From the NCBI GenBank assembly GCA_004794785.1, contig SJOL01004228.1, forward strand, positions 378,000 through 441,999: DNA of 64,000 bases, written 5' to 3'. Below are positions 33,721-46,194 of this stretch, one piece after another (the first letter of the stretch is position 1; each line of letters begins with the position of its first letter). This DNA comes from Opisthorchis felineus (lineage: Eukaryota; Platyhelminthes; Trematoda; Opisthorchiida; Opisthorchiidae). The notes beneath the pieces were generated by a model. The model saw only the letters and a program-made list of their open reading frames with translations. It was not told the DNA's origin and did not search any database. The position numbers and the translations under genes are program-made.

Positions 33721-36689
33721 GTCAAGTTTCGGACACAGGTTTGTTGCTGAATTGTACTGCTGTCCAAACGATAATTCCCTTGTAAATGTAATAGATAAGT
33801 TTGTTTGACCAATACTGCTTACAAGCTCTTGCAGCTTGAAGTGACAATCCTTTCTTTTGGAGGTATAGATAAGGCTGGCAGTTCCCTGTCGTATCCTGAC
33901 TGCTCATCGATATTTCCATCGTTGAGCATGAATAGGTTTCACCACATTCTTGCCCATGCGCACTCAGTGTCAAATAGGCATTTCTGTTGTTGGAGCTCGA
34001 CCGCTCTGTCTATTCAGTATTCCTCAGAGGATCGAATGCACCCTGCGCCGCTGATCACCTGACTCAGCTGCACCCGAATGCCGTTGTGTTCTAGGGACAG
34101 CTGAACTGAGTCCATTATCTGCACTTGTCTGTCAGGTAGTACAGTCGGTATTTAAGTCAACATGGGCTTTACAGACCAATCTTGGAGGCGATTCGGCGGT
34201 AAATTCTCATGCAAGATGCTCAGCTAGTTTGTGACCAATTCTAAATGAATAGGTTTCGTTTTTCCTATCGCCAAGTCTGATGCTGGGCGAAGTTACACGA
34301 TCACACAGGCTTACACCCACCGTAATTTCTTATTATAAAAATAAACTGTAAACCAATGGTTCTTGGTTGAATCCAACATTAATTGACAATTGCGTTTAAC
34401 TATACGCATCTCTGAACTTGTTTGTTTATCGCCCGTCACGATTACTCTTCTGAATCAGGTAGAAACATAGACAACACAAAAATGTTTCAGTATACCTGGA
34501 GCCTTGGGTCTCGTCATCATCATAAACCTATCAGAGTAATGTATCGCCGCTTACACGAACATTCAGTCGTTTTGAATGAGTCAGCATGGTGAATCAGTCA
34601 GGCCTTGGCTGTCCGGTGAGTAATTTTACACCGTACAGACGCGAGTGTAAGTACAACGAAATGAGAAACACCTGTTGAGAACTAATGACCAACTGAGTAC
34701 AGAGAATGACAAGAAAGTGGTTCAGCTCATGTGCAATGACAAACCGATTTTCTTCTCAGTGGTCAAACAAACCTCATGGTTCTGTTCAACAATGGCTTCA
34801 AAGCATGTAATTAAAAACTATTGCGCTGATGACCTGACTGCTGAATCCGTGGTTCCTAGTTTACTATACCTCGCTCTATACTAACCGACACATTTACAGT
34901 AAAGCATCTATGTAGCGCACTTTTCTACAACTAACGTAACCCTGTGGTATTCACTTGTGTTTGGTTCCCCCGAATTACTGTAATGATCATCATAGAATGT
35001 TCTGTGGGTTGCTAGAAGGCTCTAAAACCTGAGTTGAGACTACGTCCTGTAAGTGAATTTAAAAACCAACAAACGCTGTCTATCCATTTTATTTTTGTAT
35101 AGAGGCAATTCAAAAACGTCTAAGTAATTTCGAGCTCGTAACGATTCACTTGGAAACCGAAAGTGGAACAACTCCGACACTGCCACAGTCAACAGCGTGA
35201 TTAACGTAGCGCAAATTGTCTCTCATATACGTCTCCCCAAAGTCAAGTGATCTTGTGTTGACTATCTCTTCTGGTTAAGACTATTGCTACAATAGATTTC
35301 CATCTTCATGATAATAACAAACGGGACAACTTTACCCCATGACACAAGCCACAACTAAATTAGGGAACGAACGGATAAGTTGTGTTTGAGTAATTTTAAG
35401 TCACGGGCCTAGAGTGGGTTACAGTAGTCTGTACAATGTCTTGAAGCAGGTATGTCAGCGGTCGCTGTATTATTCTGATAAAAACTTTCATCCACTTTAA
35501 GGTTATCAAGCTCAAGTTAAACCAGCCATGCTTACGTACAGATAATCGTCTTTTACCTTCTTACCTTACTGACTAACTTAATCCACTTAACTAACTAACT
35601 AAGAAGACACAAAATTTTCCTAAGATTTCCAACAAGTTTCCATGAAATGTACATAAAATTTTCGTTTTCTGTTTAAATCCTGTGGAATAACTTTGTGGTT
35701 CACCGAGTGGGGTGAATTTGCCCCATTTGAGGCTACCAGAAATTTGAACAGACACATTTTAGTGGCTATAACAAAGTTCTCAGGGACCGACCAAAAGCAC
35801 TCACTTTCAAGGAATAATTGCTGTAAGGAGATTGTACTAATTTTAAGCCAACGTTCTCCTCAGCCAACCGAATGCCAGTTTTTCCGCTTATTTGAGAAGG
35901 AAATCTTATATTTGGTATCGTTTAACACACGGTGTATAAACATAATTTCTCCTTTTGTGCTGGTTGGTAAGAAAGTACAGTTGTGTCTTGCTGAGGAGCA
36001 AGAGTAAGTGAGAGTACGAACCTCATGTTTTCACTATCCATTAACGAAGGGTATCTGTTGGTAAACATTGTAGGCACCCCTGAAAGATCAGAAAGTTCTA
36101 AACCGAATAGGCGAAAGGCAGAAAGCCACTCTGGCATCACTCGAAGCGCATTCGTGGATCCACTGGACTTCAAGTAGCTGTGTTGTTAGGCAGATTTGTA
36201 AGACTAATATTCCGGGATATAATTTCACTGGAAAGTTTCATACAAAACTACCCAACGGTTATTATCCGTAATTGCTAACAGAGATATGATAAAACCTTCC
36301 AGCAATTTTTCACAAATAACAACGGAGAGCCTCTTTGAGTTCAGCCACAGGTAACAAGTGAGACAAAAAGTAAAACCGTCGCGTGTTTTAATTTTATCCG
36401 TGAAGCACAGAATATGATCGGCCGAATATGGAAAATATTATACCCTAGGGGAACAAGTTCCGAACTATAGCCATGCTGCATTTTTGCGACATCGCCTACG
36501 CAGTAACTATATTAAATTGGTGAAAAAGCGCTAATTTGCTATAGCATTTTGCCGGAGATAAAAACGTGCGTGTCCACTACGGAGAATGAGCAACCCTAGG
36601 ATAATCTACGGTTTATGGCATGAGGAATATTTTGAACTTAATGTGATGACACTTGCATTTGAATCCTGATAAACTCAATATCTTTTGGT
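33721..36689. other. Unassigned region
   Basis: No domain or known repeat recognised. A short CTAACTTAATC..AACTAACTAACTAA run lies at 35,573-35,602. The open frame at 35,693-36,007 (104 codons) is unrecognised. Confidence 0.3.
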
Positions 36690-36935
36690 TGTGTGAGGAA
36701 ATTCGGTAATTTTCAAATGAAATTTCGCCCTTATGTTAGGCCAGTCTATTTTGAAGAGCCTAGAACCACTGTACTTCCGTCATCCTTATTGGGAATTATC
36801 AGCAGTGCGCCAATGAGTAAACGGTTAATCATTTGACCACCAGCTGCTGAGTGAGCAGCAGTGTGATTAGCACTCACTTCGACAGGACATAGCACCACGC
36901 ATCATTCAATCACGGAAACCACATCACGTGGTCAG
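36690..36935 (-). repeat. tRNA-derived SINE copy, array unit 1 (reverse)
   Basis: Starts on the - strand at the CCACGTGATGTGG box (36,919-36,931), followed by TTTCCGTGATTGAATG, a decayed tRNA-like head, GCGCACTGCTGATAATTCCC and a tail to about 36,695. Same unit as 270-521. Confidence 0.6.
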
Positions 36936-37298
36936 GTATTGACTGGCCCCTCGAGTGACAACTTCTGGGAAAAAAAGTTTCACTCATCTTGTAAAGTTAT
37001 TCTTCCTCTGAGCTAGTTGTTGACTGATGGTGATGTGAAGAGATTTGGTAATATTCATTAAAGGTTTCATCCTATCGGTGAAGCAAACCTATGATGAAAT
37101 GCCGAGAAGTACTATACAGCCACTTCATTCTCACTGGAAATCATCAGCAGCGCGCATCTCACAAACTTCTAGGGTTATTCGATCTAGCAAACTCCGGTAG
37201 TATGCAATGACTGTGCCATCCGGCCACGAACGGGTGACCAGCAGTGTGAGCGATTCACAGCATATCTTATTCTTCAATTACGGAAACCACATCACGTG
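36936..37298 (-). repeat. tRNA-derived SINE copy, array unit 2 (reverse, about 360 bases)
   Basis: A complete unit on the - strand. It has the CACGTGATGTGG box (37,287-37,298), then GTTTCCGTAATTGAAG. The tRNA-like head TTCGTGGCCGGATGGCAC (about 37,212-37,229) follows, then GATGCGCGCTGCTGATGATT, CTTCTCGGCATTTCATC and the tail that runs directly into unit 1. The head-to-tail junction with unit 1 shows a true tandem arrangement. Confidence 0.65.
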
Positions 37299-37329
37299 TT
37301 GGCTGGCTCCACCTCGAACGAAAGTTTCA

Positions 37330-37600
37330 CAGCCAGTCAACACCACCAGTCAACCACGTGATGTGGATTCCGCGCTATATGCTGTCTGCGTGCAAGTTAA
37401 TCACACAGCTGGTCACTTGCTCCTAGCCGAAAGGGTTAACGGTCAAACTACTAGCCGGTAGAGCGCGCGTCATATACTCCCTGGAGTTCGGTGAGATGCG
37501 TGCTCTTAATGTTTCCTGATGATGATACACCCGTACGGCGCTTCTCGGCTTTTCAGCGTAGAATATCTTCACGAAATCTCAATTGAAAATTCAATAGTGC
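37330..37600 (+). repeat. tRNA-derived SINE copy, array unit 3 (forward, inverted partner)
   Basis: CCACGTGATGTGG (37,354-37,366) with ATTCC, then CTCCTAGCCGAAAGGGTTAA (tRNA-like), GAGATGCGTGCTC, CCTGATGATGAT and CTTCTCGGCTTTTCAGC. The arms GGAAACCACATCACGTG (37,282-37,298) and CACGTGATGTGGATTCC (37,355-37,371) face each other across 56 bases. Confidence 0.65.
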
Positions 37601-39724
37601 ATTCTGTATCAAACACGAAGGGTTCGGTGTAGTTATAGTGTACACCGCTGTCTAGTTCCTTGTGTTTTACGCGGTATCTTCTTGTCGTATCTTATTTTGC
37701 GGAATGCGCCAACTTCTCTACACTTTCTATGCATCTTGCCTTATCGTCTTGTCCACAAAGGAGGTTGGCAAAACTAGCCTACAATTAAGGGCCAATAATG
37801 CATAAAATCACTCATCACCGCTATCGTCTTCCGGTAGCATTATACCTACTTCTATCCTGTTACGCTGGTGAAAGTCACAAATTTGGAAGCAAGATCCCAT
37901 GATACCGTTCGAAACGGGATCCTAAGGCCGTTAGAGACTGACTATACGCCTAGCTTACAGCTCATCTTGGCCCAGTTAATGCGCTTTGCATCATGAATGT
38001 GGAGTGCTTGGGCTCAGTAGACAGTGACAATACTTTTACGTGCTTCTAAACCTTTAGTCTTTATAAGTCGATTCTATAGACTGGATGGTCATTGTTTAAC
38101 TTCCGCGCTTTGAAAGTCAGATTAGTTCAACAACGTCTTTATCTGGTGTCATCTCACCGACTTTCAAAAGTGAATATATAATTGGCCACAGTTTCTGAAC
38201 CACATTCGTTGTCATTGGGGTGCCGCACCAGCAATAAAGTAGTTTACAACCCGGATTACCAGGTCTATCTCTTCCTGAATTCACCTACCCAAATCAGTAC
38301 GCCAAATCTGGAGACGGCACTCTACCCAGAAACAGATTATGCCTGCGCTGTATGATGAAAGTCAGTGAAAAACCGGATAGGGTAGTTGAAGTTAGAAAAA
38401 ACTGTCCTCGCATCTGAGGGGTCTTGTGTTCATCACTTTTATCAATACACTTCAGATTTTCGAACTAACTGAACTAACTGAACATGCCATCACCCCCATT
38501 GTTTATTTGTATCTCCCACGCAAACCTACTGTAGCAGCTGGAACTAATGTACCCTTGGTATATGGTCTATAGTTGATAAACTGAACTGAACCGATAATAA
38601 GTTTACAGATGAAAATAAAAGCTATGTCGACCAACCACATTCATACACAGCGGCGCCCCTTTTCCAGTATGTATCGACTAGTATTTTGTTTCCACTCGGA
38701 CGCGTTTCAGTGAACAGTGACTGGCAGTTTTGAGTCAACTGACGTTAGTATCTAGCCAGGGACAGCACGTAACAAGTCATATCATTCTTGATTTTATTTA
38801 ATTAGACACAGTACCATGACAATACAATGCATAAAAATATTCGTGACGTTCCATCCCAGAGAAGAAAATCTTCTAGTTTGTAGACTGTCGAACTGTGACG
38901 CGCGAATACCCCAACCAGCCATAACATGAAGATGAAAATTTCTACTCAAATATTACACCACATCGTTCGCCTTCTCTATGACCCTGCAAGCCAACAGTAG
39001 GCTCCAATAAGAGCGGGTAGTACAGCACTCCAAGCACTCTTTCGAGAAGACTGAAGGAACCAACGCAAGCTCATCCCCATTTGCTCCCATTTTTAAATTG
39101 AGTCATCGTTCCATTGATTTTGGACACCCTTCTATTTATCGACGTGTCTCGCATGAAGACTACTGTGACCACATATTCCACAGCTTTTCAGCCGAATTGC
39201 CTTACACAGAGATATGCTTTTGTGAATAGGACAGAGCGATCCAGTCGAACAGTCCGAGAAATCACCGAGCTGTCAACGCATACGCAAAAAACACATGCTG
39301 ATGATCACTCGTTACGTCTCGAATTGCTTTAAATGGCAAACTGCAGATCATTCCTACGGCGATTATTTTTCTTTCGGTCAGTGTTCTCCGGTGGATGTAG
39401 TGCTTCCTCCTTGATTACTGGAGACGTCTGCTGGTGCGGGAGATCCTGTGTATGACTGCAAATTAGGCCGCCGAATTTATTTTGAACAGATGTTGTGTAG
39501 GTAGAGGTTTCTTCTGAAAACGGAGTGCTGTAAAAATCTGTGGCACAAAATTTCTCGGCATCGAACACATGCTGGCAAACTGCCAGGTGACATATGAAGG
39601 GTGGACCTGTCCAATACCAGTGACTCAGTATACCGCATATTCTTGAGCACAAAATAAATCAATGGGTAAATCTAATTATGTAGACATTTCGTGTCGTCCA
39701 TGCCTATCGACAGCACATACATCA
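37601..39724. other. Unassigned region
   Basis: Only a small GAACTAACT duplication (38,462-38,482) noted. No domain recognised. Confidence 0.3.
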
Positions 39725-41300
39725 TCATTATCATCGACAGCAAAGAATAGCTGGCGTCCGAATGCGGTTTGCCGGCCAACACTGGGTAAACCACTAGGCG
39801 CCTACGCGTAGTATGAAGCCACAGACGGTTTGCGCTGAGTCTAATGTGATACCGTGCGTAAGCTTCTTGTACCGATGTAAATCTTCGAAAAAAAAATCAG
39901 TGGGCTGACGTGCGGAGACCTGTCATAACTCATCAGCTGGCTTAAACCTAATGGCATAACAATGAGCATCGGCATCAAATACCTATTAATCACTGATGTA
40001 CTGGCATCATCCGTCAATTCCTTCGAGTATCATCGTTCGATCCTCAAGATTTTGTGGAGAAGGAGCGACCGGAATTTGTCAATACCCGACCACTACTTCT
40101 GTGTGGCTTCCGGACATGGTTGCCCTACGTTAGTGAGAACGGCAGAACAGCCTAATATAAAACAATATTGATGTCTATGTGCAAGTGGTGATTGATCCAG
40201 ACGTGTTTATCAAGACGATCTAACATCGTTCTGGATTTTTCAGTGAGTGCATTTATTTAATTGCCAGGTTTGTGGATACGGTGCCACCAAGATAGTGAAA
40301 ATCCGTGCGACATGCTGCCTTACAATCACTTAGCGGAAAATTTGATGTCTTAAGGTGAATTCCCGCTGCACGCTGATAAAAGAGAAACGTCCATACTTAG
40401 GGTGGGTCGAGAAACCGCCAAACCAAAAGCTGTAGTCAGGTGCTGTATTACCACACCAGAATGCGAAAATAGGACGCAACCGCCTGCAAACAGCAAACGA
40501 CCATTGGACTCGCACGGTAGTGTTTTGTCTAGGAAACGCCTCGATCTGTACAGATAAATATTAAACAGGTAGTAAATTGGTACACCACTTTCACTCCGGC
40601 AGAGCGTTTCTGCGCAGATGGTTGCTTATTTCAGGTCAAAAATGGTTGGTGCAAGATCACAGCCCTGTTTCACTCCGGCAACAAATAAGAAATTGTTTGA
40701 GGTAGTCTCAAAGGTCCGAACACGGACTTTTATCCCAATGTGAAACGCCTTGAGGGGTCTTACAAATTTTTCTGGACAACCATGTTCTCGTAGAACGATC
40801 CACACTGCTTCTCTTTTGACCGAGTCGAACGCTTAATTGACGTCCACAAACAGTCCATGGAACGGTTGATTCAGTTCGCAGCATTTTCTACAGATTTTTC
40901 TCATGGGAAAGTTAACCGAGTCATAATTTGAGCACTTAAAATTCCACACTGATGTTCCGGAAAAATGTTCAGCATGGGTCCACCGACTGGTCGGTTGAGC
41001 AGGATACCAGCCGTAACCTAGCACGGTGTGCATAGAAGACTGATCCCGCCCTGGTCATCTGTCTTGTGTCGATTTTCCTTCTCTTTATACAAAACAAGCA
41101 TCTTTGTATCCTTGAGATCTGGAGATCTGGAACGTATTCTAGCTCCATAGTTCTGCACAGCAGGTGAAGAAGTTTTTTCTGCGGTGTCGTTCCTTCGAAA
41201 TTAAACAGTTCCCCGGACAAGCTATCCATTCCAAATGTCTCTCATTTTGCTCTCGGTTTATGGTTTCTAACAGTTCTTCGGTGGTAAATAAGTTTGCCAA
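39725..41300 (-). mobile_element. Second-family non-LTR retrotransposon, reverse transcriptase half
   Basis: Read right to left on the - strand: EELLETINREQNERHLEW (about 41,220-41,275), the fingers region with MTRAGSVFYAHRARLRL (about 40,995-41,045), LNQPFHGLFVDVN (40,833-40,871), VAGVKQGCDLAPTIFDLK (about 40,640-40,695), SESGVPIYYLFN and a catalytic-site remnant LLFAGGCVLF (about 40,460; F-A-D-D altered to F-A-G-G). The VKQGCxLAPT form and the sequence after it differ from the SR2-like copies (VRQGCPLSPF), so this is a separate family. A tail with GATGATAATGATGATG ends near 39,725. Confidence 0.72.
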
Positions 41301-41329
41301 GTAGCTCACAACTCTATACTGAAGTGGAT

Positions 41330-41400
41330 ATACTACACAGCTCAGTGTGCCAGCAATAAACCAGTAATGAATACTGGTGCTTGGCTGCCACACAACCATG
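41330..41400 (-). mobile_element. RTE 3' tail fragment inserted next to the second-family element
   Basis: The - strand has CTCATGGTTGTGTGGCAGCC, then AAGCACCAGTATTC and GGTTTATTGCTGGCAC, matching the tail at 23,021-23,098. Confidence 0.45.
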
Positions 41401-41599
41401 AGGAAGAATACCTGGTAAACAGTAGACAAAAAGGGTAAAGGTGTGGAGCATTGCAAACAGTTTAGCGTCCGAGATATAAGGGGACTTTAAATCTTGCAGT
41501 GAAGGTGCAAAACGAGTAGCGAAACAAGGGATCACACCAGAATCCCACTTAGAGTAGACCACGTGGATCAATGGTAATCAAATAACAGGACAATTTTCG

Positions 41600-41860
41600 T
41601 CAGTTTGTTCGCTGAGCTCAGCAATTTGGTTTCGAACGTTTCATAACCAATGGAGGTGATATCATCAGTGTGTTATTAGAGAGCTTAGTGGAGCTTAGCG
41701 ATGGGCCGGTGGTTGTGCACGCTGAGCAGGGTTGCGTGTGTGTTAATATACATGCTACTAGCCGGGGCTGACCTTCCACTACGAGTGGATTTTCGGTCGG
41801 GTACTTCCATTGGTTGCTCTCACCAGGACTGACTGATCGTTTGCATCGCACATTTATACC
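41600..41860 (-). mobile_element. Penelope-like terminal repeat (subfamily B)
   Basis: Core on the - strand at 41,638-41,668: CTGATGA, ATATCACC, TCCATT, GGTTAT, GAAAC. The stem halves AT-A-ACC and GGTTAT pair with a two-base bulge. The GCTGAGCTCAGCGAACAAA block follows. The upstream TATA-like sequence is about 85 bases away, further than in the other copies. Confidence 0.55.
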
Positions 41861-42089
41861 AGTCCATATCTAGGTGTAACTTGGATACAAAAGACCTAAT
41901 CCCTCTAAATGTGCATTCCAGTCTGACATCAATGACAAATTTCATCAGAAGGAGAGGATAGTCTTGCCTAAACCCACCAGTTGTAACAAAACTTTTGTAC
42001 ACTTCTTCGTGAACACGAACAGACTTGTGGGATTAGAAAAAAACAGGGCAATACACATACTTTAGGGGCACTGAACATTCCTTTGCAGT

Positions 42090-42480
42090 TGGTTTGCTAG
42101 TCTGTTCCTGAGTTTGGTAATTGAGTTGCAAATGTTTCACCACCAATCGAGGTGGCATCTTCAATGCAGGGTTTATTGGGTAAATTCCTTTTTCTTCTGT
42201 CCGTGCTTATATAGGCTCTAGAAATGCCTAACACCTCTAACCTAAATGGTTGGTCACCAGGTGGCTTACGCACAATTCGATTGGTCACCTCTGAATTCGA
42301 GCCGCGTTGTGTTCCCACTTCCTTGCATCTGAGAGGTTCACTGGATGCCTCCAACCCGACAAGTCTGTTCCTCTATTATGACTGATTCGTTCGCCTCTTG
42401 CCTTGTTGTTTGGTTTTCCTCCGCCTGATTTTTTTTGCTCGATGACCTCCTATCTGTCCTTTCTCTTATCTAATTGGTCT
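42090..42480 (-). mobile_element. Penelope-like terminal repeat (subfamily B) with TATA box
   Basis: On the - strand TATATAAG (plus 42,206-42,213) lies 42 bases before the core 42,134-42,164. There CTGATGA has decayed to TTGAAGA but the stem GCCACC/GGTGGT is intact and GAAAC is kept. TTGCAACTCAATTACC follows. The right-hand flank (42,350-42,480) resembles 9,590-9,720. Confidence 0.55.
42206..42213 (-). promoter_or_regulatory. TATA box of the Penelope-like repeat
   Basis: TATATAAG on the - strand, 42 bases upstream of the hammerhead-like core. Confidence 0.45.
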
Positions 42481-43309
42481 GTTGGGTTCCGAGGGAACTG
42501 TGTAAGTTCTTTCTTCCTAGCTGCTGATAGATTGAGTCGATCTTTGTGCGTTTAGTAGCAGATTTCTCAGAAGAGTTTAACTCCCGATTTGTTATGGCTT
42601 CCCTGTCTTTGTGAATTTGGACAAGTCGCTTTGGGTCATATCTTCTGCTGGCAAGCTTGTGCTCGTGTATTCTGGTGGCACATTTTCTTCCACTCCAACC
42701 AAACTAGTGTTTATCGCATTCGTTACGATGAAGTTTGTAGTTCGATTTTGTTTTCTTCATTACATCATTCATTCCCTTACAACCCAAGAAACTCTAAATT
42801 CCTGGCCGGTGTTATGAACGGTATTGCTCAATCGTTTAACGTAATGTGAAGATGTGATCAGTACATCCCTACCCGGGCGAAAACACGCTTACTACTCTCG
42901 GATTTGCGTCGTACTTGCGGGGGTTAGGTGTTGTAATATTAGTAAAGCAAGTATCCACCTTATGATAGGCGCAAGGCTGATATCACTATACTTGGAACGA
43001 TCGCTTCGTGTATCGTTTCTGAATAATGCAATGGGTGATTGGCCGCAGTTATCTGGAACGCATTGCTGCTCCAAAATATGTACATGAAAAATAAATGCAC
43101 CACGGTCTGCAAGAAGCGCTGTTGGAAGATCATTTATCCCGGAAGCTTGATGGCCTTTCAAGGTGGAAAAATATGGTAGTTATAGTTCAAATGAAGGGGG
43201 ACCTAATCCCATAGACTACAGCTCGAGCTGAGGGGGGCAAATAAAAAGACATGCATATGGAGGCCGATGGTCGACTGAACTGTTGTTAAAGATATACGCC
43301 CTTGCAATC
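42481..43309. other. Unassigned sequence inside the split element
   Basis: No domain recognised. Short overlapping frames at 42,589-42,849 and 42,854-43,161 look like chance frames or repeat sequence. Confidence 0.25.
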
Positions 43310-44400
43310 TAGACGACTACTTTTAATGTATATTAGACTTCCAGAGTCCTGTTTCGCGGATCAGCTGAAGCAGCTTCTGTGCATTCCCCGCTACGCTAAT
43401 CTCCTCCGTTTCTTGAGCTTTCTGGTTCCACCACGTAGATCTGTCCCTACAAACATCGAGTGAGTAGACATCTAACGGATTCTGTGACAAAACTACGCTG
43501 CGATCCAAAGCAATAAATATCGGTGATCATGTTGATATCCAGTGGTTGCGTGTGCGCTCGAAAACAAAACACAGGGAACCTCCAGCGGCACGCGCAGCCG
43601 TTGTAATCTCGTTCTAATGACGATTTATGTCTTCCGTGAAGATCACCTTTGGAGTACCACATAGCAGATTTCGGCACGTTTGCTAATTCGTGGTCCGGAG
43701 GGTTTGCTTCTTGGGTCTACCCAGGAGAACAGTGAAAATCTGCTCCAGCCGAGCGCACGTCACGAATTAACGAACGTATTTCAGAATGACCAGTAGTTGT
43801 CATCAGCAGCTAGTGGCCACATGACTGACTCGGCTCCGTGGTTGCTCAATTGCAGAAGGCGCCAGGTAGAAGGACGGCGTCCGTTGAGTATACAGCGCAG
43901 TACATTGTTGAGGAAATACTAATGGTCAATATAGTGGTAAAAGGCTCATCATTATCATCACATCTTGCATCCTTAGTAGACGTGCCACTAGGCCGCGCCC
44001 CAGATGGACTGAAGTGCTCTACACATTCAGTGAAATCTCCAGCGATCAAAACTGCATCTGACCCCCAGGCGGTGGATAGGATATAGCCAATAATGGATGA
44101 AAATCACAGCCACAATTAGTTGGCTTATAAGCAGACAATAACGCTATGGTACGTCCTTTCGGGATGGGACCGCGAAAGGTAGAGCCTACTGCTAACAGGT
44201 ATCCAAGCAAACAGAAAAGCTTCATCTCCGTTATATCAGTATCAGTGCAACCTGCTACGCAGCTGATGAATAAGCTAAATTACGCAGTCGATAACGTCTA
44301 AATCTCGAAGGTCCATTCACCCCCGTTAATGTACTTTGACCTTCTGTCCGAGTTTCAGAAATGCGGCGAAAGTCTATCGATAAGGCATAATGAGTGCGCG
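43310..44400 (-). mobile_element. Non-LTR retrotransposon endonuclease half and linker
   Basis: Read right to left on the - strand: FAWIPVSSRLYLSRS (about 44,180-44,225), HSVIVCL (about 44,130), GSDAVLIAGDFTE (about 44,025-44,065; the conserved GDFN endonuclease motif with N altered to T) and, toward 43,330, STWWNQKAQETEEI and KLLQLIRETGLWK, which is the linker before the reverse transcriptase. It is probably the 5' half of the element whose reverse transcriptase lies at 39,725-41,300, split by 2 kb of other repeats. It could instead be a separate SR2-like fragment, since the linker is SR2-like. Confidence 0.65.
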
Positions 44401-46194
44401 CAAGAAAAGCTTGTCAGCTAACTTGCTTATGAATTTAAATTTTGAAGACCGCAGTGAGATCACTGTCTGCTTAAGGAAAATGACCGGGGGATGTGAGCGG
44501 TGTTGTGTAGTTGGTCACTTCTATGCGTGCCTAACTGAGTTGCGTACAGCTGAGCTCTGTGGAACAGTGGTAATCAAATATCTACAGACCCTACGCAGAT
44601 CGATTTCGAAGTTCGTCGTCGAGGTTGACTGGTGGAGGAAATCAGGGGTAGTTGAATTTTTGGTAACCGTCCACCTACTCATGAGTAATACGATTAATCC
44701 GACGTTTCTCGCCTGACACCCAGGGTTCCAAATCTCTCATTTCAGCAGACCGTATCTCCGTCATTCTTACATAATCAGTTCTTCCAAAACGTGTCAAGAG
44801 ATTTGACCGTTTGAACTCAAGGGATCACAACTTCATTGGAATTTCGATTGCCGTCGTCGTTTGCGTAACGGCCACGAAATTCCATTTAGCAGCCACGCTA
44901 CAATTGTATGAGGCTGTTGGCTGCGGTGTTATTTATTACCAAGCACAAACAACCTGGGTTGAATGAGACATAACTATGCACTACTGAAGTGAGTTCACCT
45001 TTATCTGGTAATTCATTCGTGGAGCAGTGATCTACGGACGAGTGTTCATGGAGAATTGAGAGTTAGTTGACATTCCTATGTGGTAACTGAATAATACAAT
45101 AAAGTACAGACAGTTAATGCTAATGAAACCACGAAACGTATGAGGCAAAGTAGTCTTAAAGTTCAAAACATGTGGGAAATGTGGACACCGCTCTTCAAAT
45201 ATAGGACCGTCGAAAAAATCTGCGCCAATCACTGCCCACTGTGCTTTACCGGAAGAGAGACGTGATTCCTTGTAAATTTTATTTACCTGTTTATTGTCCA
45301 TTGATGAAAAATGCATCGTTTGCTCTCCTACATGCGTTATCCGACGCTAAACTGGCCGTCTATCGACCTGAAGGAAGGTGCAACAGATTAGTACATTCAG
45401 CTGAACCAAACTGTAGTAGGATGTTCAGTTTGATCGAGGGTCCAACTTGTCCAGTTCACTCACATGGATCCAAGACAGTCTCTCGAATCTGCTTGAGCCT
45501 CCACACACAAGCTGAAATCACAGTGGCACATTACTACGGCCCCACTATTTCGATTACACTTGAATGATAAGTAATTTATCTACAAATTGGCTTTCACGGG
45601 TGCAATCACGCATATGTGTAGATATGTTCGTCTGGGCCGTCAGATGAGGAATACTGACTCGATTTTGGATAGCAAAAATCGCATATCGTATATATAATCG
45701 ACAATGACATAGACTGCCCTGGTGGAATTCAGGAGACAACTGTCTTCTGAATGTTCAGGTTTTGGATCGGAGTTCAAATGAAGGCAAGTAGACCAAAGGG
45801 GCAGACAAAAATCCAGCCTCAAAAACTAAATGGTTATTGTACTGTAAGCAAGGGTAAAATGGTACTTGCCCCTACGGTAACTTAACCATTCGACTAAGGA
45901 TGCACAGCGTCTCAGAGATCAGCACGATACAACCGAGACAAACATGAATATAACAGGACGGAAACATAAAAACTTGATTATTATCGAGTAATTTGGATGG
46001 GTTATGAGAAACAAATCCTATTCTAGATGAATTAATTACGAAAGGAAATGGTTTTAACAATGGTGCTATTTTGCGATACTGGTAAACAGTTTATTTTAAG
46101 TCTGTCAATGTTTGAAAAGTTGTTGAGAGATTTATTAGCTGCTACATCTACACTACGTTTTCCACATTTCATTATGGAATAACATACATCACAC
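44401..46194. other. Unassigned region
   Basis: Open frames at 44,390-44,716 and 45,241-45,567 (108 codons each, + strand) are unrecognised. No repeat signature seen. Confidence 0.25.

Noticed and set aside
33336..33785. 149-codon + strand open frame as a gene
   Set aside because: The opposite strand carries ordered RTE C-terminal motifs. The frame is a shadow.
44390..44716. 5' extension of the endonuclease at 43.3-44.4 kb
   Set aside because: Translating the - strand here gives no endonuclease block.
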